Below are positions 40,923 through 47,426 of a DNA stretch of 47,426 nt, in pieces. Position numbers and translations under genes: made by a program. The stretch comes from an uncultured Bacilli bacterium (GTDB lineage: Bacteria; Bacillota_I; Bacilli_A; RFN20; CAG-826). The DNA lies in contig CALVSB010000001.1 in the NCBI GenBank assembly GCA_944358895.1, forward strand, positions 95,355 through 142,780. Direction: 5' to 3'. The notes under the pieces were generated by a model, which did not search any database, was not told the origin of the DNA, and saw only the letters and a list, made by a program, of their open reading frames with translations. Position 1 is the first letter of the stretch. Each line of letters opens with the position of its first letter.

Positions 40923-41069
40923 TCAGGCGAGGGCAAAGTAAAGGAAAACGGCAGCCAGGACGAGGGCCAGGACGAGGACGATGACGGTGAAGGCGATCCA
41001 GAAGCCGGCTTTTCCGCCCCGGGGACGGGGCTTGACTTCCTGTTCGACCCGCTTCTTCAGCTTGTCCAT
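40923..41069 (-). CDS. Small single-helix membrane protein (48 residues)
   Basis: Starts MDKLKKRVEQEV, with a basic cytoplasmic N-terminus (about 1-22) and one long helix of Ile, Leu, Val and Ala (about 23-48). The ATG shares one base with the mnmA stop (TGATG) and has GAGAGGAGAGG just upstream, the arrangement of termination-reinitiation. No family is recognised. A longer frame in the same place (40912-41121) lacks a hydrophobic segment and these signals, so it was not chosen. Confidence 0.78.
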   Translation of the reverse strand: MDKLKKRVEQEVKPRPRGGKAGFWIAFTVIVLVLALVLAAVFLYFALA

Positions 41070-42193
41070 CAGCCTCTCCTCTCTCCCTTATGGTAAACGG
41101 CGGCGATCTGGCCGCCGCCAAGTAGGCGGCCGTCCTCGCTATAGAGGGCAGCGTACTGGCCCGGGGTCACGGCCTTCGCTTCCTTCGGATAAAGGAGGCG
41201 GGCCTCCCCGGCGGACGGGTATTCCACTCTCGCTTCGACGGCCGAGGAGCGATAGCGGAACTTGGCAAGGACCTTGTCAGGCCGCTCGGAAACGAGGCTC
41301 AGGGAGGAAAGGAAGCACTCGTCGCTATATAGCCCTTCGTCCCCGTCCCCTTTCTGAACGTAAAGGATGTTGTTCGCGGCATCTTTCCGCGTCACGTAGT
41401 AACGCCCGCCTTCTTCCCCCGAGATCCCGCCGATCCCGAGGCCGTGGCGCTGGCCGAGGGTGTAATAGAAAACCCCGTGGTGGGAGCCGAGCTTCCGCCC
41501 GGTCTTCTCCTCGACGATGTCGCCGTCCTTCATCGGGATGTAGTTGGTGAGGAAGGAGCGAAAATGGCGTTCCCCGATGAAGCAAATGCCGGTCGAGCCG
41601 TGCTTTTCGGCCAGGAACGGGAGGCCGATTTCCTTAGCGAGGGCCCTGGCTTCCTTCTTCGTGATTTCCCCCATCGGGAAAAGGGACGGGGCGATCTGCT
41701 CCTCCTTGAGGTCGAGAAGGAAATAGGTCTGGTCCTTGTCGAGGTCCTTCGGGATGGCGAGGTAGCTTACCCCGTCCTTTTCGACCTTCCTTGCATAGTG
41801 GCCCATGGCGATTTTTTCGTAGCCGTGGCTCAACGCATAGTCGAGGAAAGGCCCGAATTTGATCCGGGAATTGCAGAGGATATCCGGGTTCGGGGTGAGG
41901 CCTTTCGCGTAGAGGTCGAGGAACTCCTTGAAGACGTCGTCCCAGTACTCTTTCACGTAATCGATACGGATGAGGGGAATCCCGAGGACGGCGGCCGCCT
42001 TCTTGGCGTCGTCGTAGTCCTTTTCCTGGGGGCACTGGCTGTCGTTGACCGTCGGGTTCCCGAGGTAGTCGCCGTTGGCGAGGGCATCCCAGTTCCGCAT
42101 GAAGCAGCCGGTCACCTCGTACCCCTGCTTCTTGAGAAGATAGGCGGAGATGGCGGAGTCGACCCCGCCGGAAAAGCCGAGGAGGACCTTCAT
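41069..42193 (-). CDS. mnmA: tRNA 2-thiouridylase MnmA
   Basis: Thiolates U34 of Lys, Glu and Gln tRNAs. The 374-residue protein has the PP-loop FSGGVDSA near residue 8, the first catalytic Cys in PNPDILCNSRIKFG, GHYARK, the second Cys in TGICFIGERHF, and GVFYYTLGQRHGLGIGG. Length is normal. It overlaps dtd by four bases (ATGA) and the small membrane gene by one. The sulfur donor gene (iscS-like) is not in the window. Confidence 0.97.
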   Translation of the reverse strand: MKVLLGFSGGVDSAISAYLLKKQGYEVTGCFMRNWDALANGDYLGNPTVNDSQCPQEKDYDDAKKAAAVLGIPLIRIDYVKEYWDDVFKEFLDLYAKGLTPNPDILCNSRIKFGPFLDYALSHGYEKIAMGHYARKVEKDGVSYLAIPKDLDKDQTYFLLDLKEEQIAPSLFPMGEITKKEARALAKEIGLPFLAEKHGSTGICFIGERHFRSFLTNYIPMKDGDIVEEKTGRKLGSHHGVFYYTLGQRHGLGIGGISGEEGGRYYVTRKDAANNILYVQKGDGDEGLYSDECFLSSLSLVSERPDKVLAKFRYRSSAVEARVEYPSAGEARLLYPKEAKAVTPGQYAALYSEDGRLLGGGQIAAVYHKGERRG

Positions 42194-42666
42194 GGCCGCG
42201 CTTCCTTTCCGAGGTCGGCGCTATCGAGGACCAAGGTAAAGGGCCCGTCGTTTACTAGCTCGACCTCCATGTCGTCCCCGAAGACCCCCTCTTTCACCTC
42301 GAGGCCGAGGAGGGAGCCGAGGTAAGCATCGAAGGCATGGTAAAAGCGCTCGGCCGTTTCAGCCTCGAGAGCCGAGGAAAAGGAAGGGCGGTTCCCGCTA
42401 TGGCGGAGGGTGGCCGCCAAGGTGAACTGGCTGATCGAAAGGATTTCGCCCCCGACCGAAGAAAGGGAGAGGTTCGTCTTGCCTTCCGCATCCTCAAAGA
42501 TGCGAAGCTTCGCGATCTTCTCGGCCATAAGGCGGTAGTCTTCCTCGCTGTCGCCTTTCTCGAAGCCGACGAGAAGGAGGAACCCCGGGCCGATCGCGCC
42601 TTTCGGGATGCTTTCATCGCGGAGGGTGACGCTCCCGCGCTTGACCCGCTGGAGAACGACTTTCAT
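42190..42666 (-). CDS. dtd: D-aminoacyl-tRNA deacylase
   Basis: Removes D-amino acids (and glycine) from mischarged tRNAs. The 158-residue protein has the two family motifs: SQFTL near residue 78, and NDGPFTLVLDS (the cross-subunit Gly-Pro type motif, here DGPFT) near residue 138. The start MKVVLQRVKRGSVTL is typical. It overlaps both pdp and mnmA by four bases. Confidence 0.95.
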   Translation of the reverse strand: MKVVLQRVKRGSVTLRDESIPKGAIGPGFLLLVGFEKGDSEEDYRLMAEKIAKLRIFEDAEGKTNLSLSSVGGEILSISQFTLAATLRHSGNRPSFSSALEAETAERFYHAFDAYLGSLLGLEVKEGVFGDDMEVELVNDGPFTLVLDSADLGKEARP

Positions 42667-43967
42667 GCCTCGATGTACTCCCGGATGAGCGGCAGGAGCG
42701 GCGGCTGCTCGCTAGCGATGACGTAGGCGCCTTCGATTTCCGCGAGGGCCTCCTTGACCGCCTCCTTGTTGCTATAGGCCCGGGCCAAGACCTCGCCGGG
42801 GGCGACTTCGTCCCCGACTTTCTTCTCGAGGTAGATGCCGGCGGCGAAATCGATATTGTCCTCGGCCCGGCTCCGCCCGGCCCCGAGGAGCATCGCGGCG
42901 TGGCCGATCGAAAGGGAATCGATTTCCTCCACAAATCCCCCTTCTTTCGCCCGGATTTCGAATTCGTAGGCGGCCGTGGGGAACTTCTCGGGGTGGTCGA
43001 TGTAGCTCGCGTCCCCGCCTTCGGCGGCGAATAGTTCCTTCAGCTTCGCGAGGCCCTGGCCGCTATTAATGGCCTCGCGGATGAGCTTCTTCCCTTCCTC
43101 GAGGTCTTTGGCCACCTGGCCCTGGTTTAGGAGGATGGCGCCGGCGTTTTCGATGAGTTCCACGAAATCGGAGGGCCCTTCTCCCCGGAGGGTGGCGATG
43201 GCTTCTTTCACCTCGAGGGCGTTCCCGACGGCCTTCCCGAGCGGCTCTTCCATCCCGGAAATGATGGCCCGGACGTCCTTCCCGAGGCGGCGGCCGATCT
43301 TGATCATGAGTGTCGCGAGGGCCCGGGCCGAGGGGACGTCCTTCATGAAGGCGCCCTTCCCGTACTTGACGTCGAGGAGGATGGCATCCGACCCCGAGGC
43401 CAGTTTCTTCGACATGATGGAGCTCGCGATGAGGGGAATCGACTCGACGGTCGAGGTGACGTCCCGGAGGGCATAGAGTTTCTTGTCGGCCGGATCGATC
43501 TCGGAGGTCTGCCCGGCGATCGCGATCCCGATGTCCCGCACCTGCTTCTTGAAGGCCTCCTCGCTCAAATAGACGTTGGTCCCGGGGACCGACTCCATCT
43601 TGTCGAGGGTCCCGCCGGTGTGCCCGAGCCCGCGGCCGCTCATCTTGGCGACCTTGCAGCCGAAGCTCGCGACGAGGGGCATGAGGGAAAGCGACGTCTT
43701 GTCGCCGACCCCGCCGGTCGAATGCTTGTCGAGCTTGATGCCGGGGATGTCGGATAGGTCGAGGACGTCCCCGCTATTCATCATCCACTTGGTGAGGTAG
43801 GAGGTCTCCTCCTCGTCCATGCCGCGGAAGACCACGGCCATGAGAAAGGCTGAAGCCTGGTAATCGGGGACGCTTCCGTCCACGATTCCCTTCACGAAGA
43901 AGGAAATCTCTTCTTCCGTGAGCTTTTTGCCCTCTTTTTTCCGTTCGATGATGTCGACCATCCGCAT
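42663..43967 (-). CDS. pdp: Pyrimidine-nucleoside (thymidine) phosphorylase
   Basis: Splits pyrimidine nucleosides with phosphate. The 434-residue protein starts MRMVDIIERKKEGKKL, very close to Bacillus Pdp. KHSTGGVGDKTSLSLMPL and SGRGLGHTGGTLDKMES hold the phosphate- and base-binding residues. The last part has the glycine-rich swivel domain. The start at 43967 has GGGAGGAG. Together with deoC and cdd, it points to nucleoside use. Its promoter shares a palindromic -10 with the rsmF-like gene. Confidence 0.94.
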   Translation of the reverse strand: MRMVDIIERKKEGKKLTEEEISFFVKGIVDGSVPDYQASAFLMAVVFRGMDEEETSYLTKWMMNSGDVLDLSDIPGIKLDKHSTGGVGDKTSLSLMPLVASFGCKVAKMSGRGLGHTGGTLDKMESVPGTNVYLSEEAFKKQVRDIGIAIAGQTSEIDPADKKLYALRDVTSTVESIPLIASSIMSKKLASGSDAILLDVKYGKGAFMKDVPSARALATLMIKIGRRLGKDVRAIISGMEEPLGKAVGNALEVKEAIATLRGEGPSDFVELIENAGAILLNQGQVAKDLEEGKKLIREAINSGQGLAKLKELFAAEGGDASYIDHPEKFPTAAYEFEIRAKEGGFVEEIDSLSIGHAAMLLGAGRSRAEDNIDFAAGIYLEKKVGDEVAPGEVLARAYSNKEAVKEALAEIEGAYVIASEQPPLLPLIREYIEA

Positions 43968-44018
43968 ATAGTTGCTCCTCCCTAATCCCACGGGCGCTCT
44001 TAACGCCACTAGGCTAAA

Positions 44019-44030
44019 CCATTATAATGG
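44019..44030. promoter_or_regulatory. Palindromic -10 shared by two divergent genes
   Basis: CCATTATAATGG is self-complementary, so TATAAT is present on both strands. On the plus strand TTAACG (44000-44005) is a fair -35 at 17 bases, and the ATG follows the TATAAT (44023-44028) by seven bases. On the minus strand it gives a leader of about 45 bases for pdp. Confidence 0.7.
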
Positions 44031-44035
44031 TGGCC

Positions 44036-45355
44036 ATGGATTTCCGTGTATCCTTGGAAAAGCACTTCGGGAGCGAAAACGCAGAATCTATTTTCCGCGA
44101 AGTGACGACCGGCAAGCTCACGCATGCCCTCATCATCAACCCGAAGAAAATCTCGGACGAGGCCTTCCTAAAGGCCTACCCCGACGTGAAGAGACATCCC
44201 TTCGTCCCCCACGCCTTCCTCTACGAGAAGGAAAAGTACGATTTCGGGAAGAAGATCATCTACGATGCCGGGGCCATCTCGATTCAGGACGCGGCGGCCA
44301 TGATGGCCGTCTATTTCCTGAACCCCCAAAAAGAAGATACCATCCTCGACATGTGCGCCGCCCCGGGCGGCAAGTCGATCGAAGCCTCGATCCTCATGGG
44401 AGACGAAGGCACGATCGTGGCCAACGACATCTCCTATCCGCGGGCCAAGGCCCTGAGCCAGAACGTCGAGCGGATGGGACGGGGCAACATCATCGTCTGC
44501 AGCAACGACTTCGTCTTCTCCTATACCAATTATGCCGGGCGCTTCGACAAGATCCTCATCGACGCCCCCTGCTCGGGCTCGATGATGTACCGCAAGAATG
44601 CCGAGGCCAAGGCCAACTTCACCCCGGCCAAGATCTCGGGCAATGCCCACCGGCAGATCGAGCTCCTCGAGCTCGGCTACAAGATGCTCAAGCCCGGCGG
44701 CGACCTCGTCTACAGCACCTGCTCCTTCTCGAAGGAGGAAAACGAGGACGTGATCGAAGTCTTCCGCCGCTCGTTCCCGGAAGTCGAGGTCGTGCCCCTA
44801 CCCGACGATCCGACCTTCTACCACCCCGAGAGCCTGAGGGAAGCCGTCTATCTCCTCCCCGACCGCTTCTACGGGGAAGGCCAGTTCGTCTGCCTCCTCC
44901 ACAAGCCCGGGATCCACACCCCCGACCGCCCGGCCGAAAAGGCCGAGGAAGGGGTTGCCTCCCGCTACCGGGGCTTCCTCGAGCACTACGGCCTCCTCGC
45001 CCGTTCCAACGAGATGTTCCGGAAGAAGTTCTACTCGATCGACCGGCCCTTCGACGCCAGCCATCTGAACCTCCTCCGCTACGGGGTCAAGCTCTTCGAG
45101 ATCCGCGATAGCCTCATCTATCTCCCGGACCACCACCTCGCCGCCTTCCTCGATTCTTCCTACGCGGTCGCCATCGGGAAGGAAGACGCCAAGAAGTACA
45201 TCCGGGGCGAGACCTTCCTCTTAGATCGGCGGGACGACTTCTACATCGTGAGCTACGAGGGACTGAACCTCGGCTTCGTCAAGGTCTCGGGCGGCATCGC
45301 GAAGAACCATTACCCGCGGGGCCTCCGCCGGGAATGGGATCCGGATAACGAGTAA
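44036..45355 (+). CDS. RsmF-like rRNA cytosine-C5 methyltransferase
   Basis: NOL1/NOP2/Sun-family enzyme of 439 residues using S-adenosylmethionine. Visible are MCAAPGGKSIEAS (cofactor binding), ANDISYPRAKAL, DAPCSGSMMYRK and the catalytic Cys in YSTCSFSKEEN. The C-terminal ~120 residues (AVAIGKEDAKKYIRGETF, LGFVKVSGGIAKNHYPRGLR) match the PUA-like end of RsmF/YebU. The start was placed at 44036: an ATG at 44027 would lie within the TATAAT. With TATAAT ending seven bases before this ATG and no ribosome site, a leaderless mRNA is likely. Whether the target is C1407 is not known. Confidence 0.9.
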   Translation: MDFRVSLEKHFGSENAESIFREVTTGKLTHALIINPKKISDEAFLKAYPDVKRHPFVPHAFLYEKEKYDFGKKIIYDAGAISIQDAAAMMAVYFLNPQKEDTILDMCAAPGGKSIEASILMGDEGTIVANDISYPRAKALSQNVERMGRGNIIVCSNDFVFSYTNYAGRFDKILIDAPCSGSMMYRKNAEAKANFTPAKISGNAHRQIELLELGYKMLKPGGDLVYSTCSFSKEENEDVIEVFRRSFPEVEVVPLPDDPTFYHPESLREAVYLLPDRFYGEGQFVCLLHKPGIHTPDRPAEKAEEGVASRYRGFLEHYGLLARSNEMFRKKFYSIDRPFDASHLNLLRYGVKLFEIRDSLIYLPDHHLAAFLDSSYAVAIGKEDAKKYIRGETFLLDRRDDFYIVSYEGLNLGFVKVSGGIAKNHYPRGLRREWDPDNE

Positions 45356-45362
45356 AAAAGGA

Positions 45363-45391
45363 AGCGCGATTCGTAAGGAACGCGCTTTTTT
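45363..45391 (+). terminator. Rho-independent terminator of the rsmF-like gene
   Basis: AGCGCG-N12-CGCGCT followed by T-run on the plus strand. Confidence 0.85.
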
Positions 45392-45407
45392 GTTGCCTTT
45401 AGCGAAC

Positions 45408-45433
45408 AAAAAAGCCGGCCTCGGAGGCCGGCT
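45408..45433 (-). terminator. Rho-independent terminator after plsC
   Basis: Perfect 9-bp stem AGCCGGCCT-CCG-AGGCCGGCT followed by six Ts on the minus strand. Confidence 0.94.
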
Positions 45434-45438
45434 AGGAT

Positions 45439-46233
45439 TCAAAGGCCGATCTTCTTTTTCAAGGGTAGACGATGGTAGCCCTTTTCATAGTAGGCCTCGT
45501 CGAAGGCCCGGGCCTTCGCGACCGCGCTTCCCACCGCCGCCTCGACTTTCGGGGCCAGCTCGTCGGTCATCGCTCCCTTCCCGGGGACGAAACTCGGAAG
45601 GAAGGCGATCTGGAGGGGAATCCTTTGGTCGTCAGGGCCGACCTTGAAAAGGCGGAAGGTCCCGAAGATGGCGACCGGGAAGAGCCGGGCGCCGCTCCGG
45701 GTGACCGCCTTGAAGCTCCCGGGATGGAACGGCAGGACGTCGACCTTCATCGGATCGCGGTTCCTCGTCCCTTCCGGGAAGATGAGGTAGTCCTTCCCTG
45801 CCGCGAGGCCGTCGCTCACCTCTTTGATGACCCCGAGGGACTGCCTTAGGTCCTTCCGGTCCATGAAGAGGCCATCCAAAGCCCTGATCGCCCGCCCGAT
45901 GACCGGGTAGCGGCGCGTCTCGATCTTGGCGACCGGCCGCAGGGGCCGATGGGAGAGGGCCAAAAGAAGGAGGGGGTCGAAATCCCCCATATGGTCAGGG
46001 GTCAGGAGGAGGCCTTCCTTCTTCAGCTCGGCCTCGTGGTAGGCCTTTTCCCCTTCGAGGTAGAGGTCGGCCCGGAAGACCTTGAGCAAAAAGCGGATGA
46101 GCCCGGCGATATGGTGAAAGCGGACCTCGACCGGGTAGCGCTCCGGATGGCGGCTATAGGGCAGGATGTGGAAGAGGTAGTCGTAGAGGACCCGTGGCCA
46201 GGCCAGGAAGACGATTCGGAGCCACTTCAGCAT
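45439..46233 (-). CDS. Lysophospholipid acyltransferase (PlsC-like)
   Basis: Probably adds the second acyl chain to lysophosphatidate at the membrane. The 264-residue protein has the acyltransferase motif I PDHMGDFDPLLL (H-x4-D) near residue 82 and motif III FPEGTRNRDPM near residue 153, plus an N-terminal hydrophobic region. The ATG has AAAGGA. It is three bases after the OB-like gene. The gene symbol plsC is likely but not certain, since related enzymes act on other lipids. Confidence 0.9.
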   Translation of the reverse strand: MLKWLRIVFLAWPRVLYDYLFHILPYSRHPERYPVEVRFHHIAGLIRFLLKVFRADLYLEGEKAYHEAELKKEGLLLTPDHMGDFDPLLLLALSHRPLRPVAKIETRRYPVIGRAIRALDGLFMDRKDLRQSLGVIKEVSDGLAAGKDYLIFPEGTRNRDPMKVDVLPFHPGSFKAVTRSGARLFPVAIFGTFRLFKVGPDDQRIPLQIAFLPSFVPGKGAMTDELAPKVEAAVGSAVAKARAFDEAYYEKGYHRLPLKKKIGL

Positions 46234-46236
46234 GCG

Positions 46237-46515
46237 TTAATCCTTTCTGAAAGAAGAAGCGTAGGACTCGCTAAGTTCCTCGACGAGGACGAGCCCGTGC
46301 TCGGGGTCGGTCTCGAGCCGGCCCTTGAAGACGACGAGGGAGCCGTCGGAGAGCTTCATGAAGCGCGATTGGCCCCCGAGGGCATCCTTGACGAGGAAGC
46401 GGTCGATCTTCATCCGTCCCTCGGCATCGGGAACCGGGCGGTCGACTTCGATGTAGCGGTAGCCGGGGAAGGGCGACGAGCCGACCCGGCCGGAGACAAA
46501 GACGGAAGATAGCAT
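46237..46515 (-). CDS. Small OB-fold-like protein, possibly SSB-related
   Basis: The 92-residue product has alternating beta-strand patterns (SSVFVSGRVG, RYIEVDRPVPDAEG, KIDRFLVKD, GSLVVFKGRLETD, GLVLVEELSES) that look like an OB fold as in SSB or PriB. No family is certain. The start at 46515 has AAAGGA within the end of the pullulanase gene; longer frames would overlap that gene and add Arg/Gly-rich sequence without pattern. Confidence 0.7.
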   Translation of the reverse strand: MLSSVFVSGRVGSSPFPGYRYIEVDRPVPDAEGRMKIDRFLVKDALGGQSRFMKLSDGSLVVFKGRLETDPEHGLVLVEELSESYASSFRKD

Positions 46516-46517
46516 TC

Positions 46518-47426
46518 TCAGTTTTCCTTTCTTAGAGCGAAAACCATCGCCGTGTAGGGCGGCACCTCCGCCTTCTCGAACGTCCCGAAACCCTCGCCTT
46601 GGTAACTCGTTCCGTCGAAAAGGAGGCTCATCTTTTCCTTGAAAGTCGCTTCCAAGGGGTGGGACGAGGGGTTCAAAAAGACCTTGATTTCGCGGTTCGT
46701 CCCGAGGGCGACCGGATCGCTGACGGCGAAGGCGATGCCGTCGCCGAAATCCTCGATCTCGACCATCGGCTCGATGACCCGCGGATCGTAAGGCCTGAAC
46801 GCCAGGCACTCGCGCCGGAGGGCGACGAGGCTCCTGAACGTATTATAAAGGGCCTTTCGCTCGTCGAGGAGGCGATATGGCATCTTGTTGTAGCGGTCGC
46901 CTTCGTTGTAGGTGTTCTCGTGGAAAAACTTGCTGGCCCCGATTTCCTGCCCCATGTGGATGAAGGGGACGCCGAAGGAAAGGAGGGGGAGGGCAAAGCC
47001 GAGGGTCGCGAGCTTCAGCCGGTCTTCGATGGGAAGGTCGGGCCGCGCCTTGGAAAGGAAGTCGAAATAGGTGCCGTTGTCATGGCACTCGAGGTAATTG
47101 GTCGACTGCTTGGCCGAAAGGAACATCGGGCACCGGTAGTCGAAGTGGGAGGCGCTCCCGAGGAGGGAGAACTTGACGTCGGTCTTCTTCTCGAACTCGC
47201 CGGCGAGGTAGTGCTTGGCCGCTTCCCGGTAGGAATCGTTGAAGAAGCCGTAGTCCGGGAGGAGGCGGTAATTGCCCATGTTGCCCCCGACGTCGCCGTG
47301 GATGTCGCTCCCCATGTTCCAGCCTTCGCCATGGAGGAAGAAGGAAGGATCCTTTTTCCGGGCATAGCGCGCGATTTCGTTGAGGGTCGTGCAGTCGACG
47401 ATTCCCATGAGGTCGAAACGGAAGCC
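46518..47426 (-). CDS. Type I pullulanase / GH13 debranching enzyme (5' end beyond window)
   Basis: C-terminal 300 or so residues of an alpha-1,6-glucan hydrolase. The nucleophile Asp is in GFRFDLMG at the right edge, the acid Glu in HGEGWNMG and the third Asp in LECHDNGTYFD. This order and spacing match type I pullulanase. A C-terminal beta domain follows. The reading frame is open at base 47426. Substrates would be glycogen, starch or pullulan; whether it is secreted cannot be told without the N-terminus. Confidence 0.9.
   Translation of the reverse strand, partial: GFRFDLMGIVDCTTLNEIARYARKKDPSFFLHGEGWNMGSDIHGDVGGNMGNYRLLPDYGFFNDSYREAAKHYLAGEFEKKTDVKFSLLGSASHFDYRCPMFLSAKQSTNYLECHDNGTYFDFLSKARPDLPIEDRLKLATLGFALPLLSFGVPFIHMGQEIGASKFFHENTYNEGDRYNKMPYRLLDERKALYNTFRSLVALRRECLAFRPYDPRVIEPMVEIEDFGDGIAFAVSDPVALGTNREIKVFLNPSSHPLEATFKEKMSLLFDGTSYQGEGFGTFEKAEVPPYTAMVFALRKEN

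Noticed and set aside
40912..41121. A 69-codon Arg/Pro-rich frame between mnmA and the lipoprotein gene
   Set aside because: It overlaps mnmA deeply and lacks any signal. The other frame (40923-41069) has a ribosome site, a TGATG junction and a clear membrane helix.
1..47426. CRISPR arrays, insertion sequences, prophage or tRNA genes
   Set aside because: Gaps between genes are short and contain no regularly spaced repeats, transposase-like frames or cloverleaf T-arm motifs.

Overview
The window looks like a chromosomal segment from a GC-rich, Gram-positive-type bacterium (Bacillota; probably an uncultured Bacilli/Erysipelotrichia-like lineage). The support is: a single-subunit (alpha2) glycyl-tRNA synthetase beside recO, era, cdd, ybeY and dnaG; an hrcA-grpE-dnaK-dnaJ operon with a CIRCE element; a T-box leader in front of alaS; alaS-ruvX-DUF1292 and pdp-dtd-mnmA blocks; a tetrameric-type cytidine deaminase; and Shine-Dalgarno sites of AGGAGG type. 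The taxonomic guess is inference; no rRNA is present. No phage, IS element, CRISPR array or tRNA gene was seen. Gene density is very high and many genes overlap by 1 to 8 nt.

Layout. 1-7034 (minus): a C39-peptidase-like membrane protein, ybeY, cdd, era and recO, then a separately promoted glyS-dnaG pair; dnaG runs off the left edge. 7131-10302: rpsU, two glycosyltransferases (one on each strand, tail to tail and overlapping), deoC with an operator-like promoter, and rpmF. 10400-14790 (minus): a tight operon of a membrane protein with a palindrome-rich promoter, a guanine-deaminase-like enzyme, a TM2 protein, rsmE, an unknown gene and mtaB. 14891-19693 (minus): the hrcA-grpE-dnaK-dnaJ heat-shock operon. 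19731-23503 (minus): a Fic-like protein lacking the catalytic histidine, a one-helix acidic membrane protein, hemW (no standard start codon) and an RDD protein. 23575-28720 (minus): fmt, an XPD/DinG-type helicase with an N-terminal nuclease domain, and lepA. 28827-31175 (plus): an acyl-AMP ligase fused to a carrier domain, and rpsT. 31218-36143 (minus): DUF1292, greA, comEA, comEC, holA and a YfcE-type phosphoesterase. 36136-39350 (minus): ruvX and alaS with its T-box. 39410-39612 (plus): an apparent non-coding RNA gene, possibly 6S RNA. 39610-43967 (minus): pdp, dtd, mnmA, a 48-residue membrane protein and a ComEC-like metallo-beta-lactamase lipoprotein. 44036-45355 (plus): an RsmF-like rRNA methyltransferase. 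45439-47426 (minus): a pullulanase (cut by the right edge), a small OB-like protein and plsC.

Most genes are housekeeping: replication (dnaG, holA), translation and tRNA/rRNA modification (glyS, alaS, fmt, lepA, rpsU, rpsT, rpmF, ybeY, mnmA, mtaB, dtd, rsmE, rsmF-like), protein folding, nucleoside salvage (cdd, deoC, pdp, guaD-like) and DNA uptake (comEA, comEC). The most interesting signal is regulatory. Several genes have a -10 box 6 or 7 nt before the start codon and no Shine-Dalgarno site, so their mRNAs should be leaderless (lepA, holA, fic-like, GT2, rsmF-like; possibly ybeY and the C39 gene). In lepA and holA the stop codon of the upstream gene lies inside the TATAAT box, with an identical 8-nt gap to the next start. 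Other unusual items are a C39-peptidase/ABC-exporter-like protein without an ATPase, a Fic pseudoenzyme, an acyl-AMP ligase-carrier fusion, a hairpin presenting the comEA ribosome site, and the unassigned RNA.
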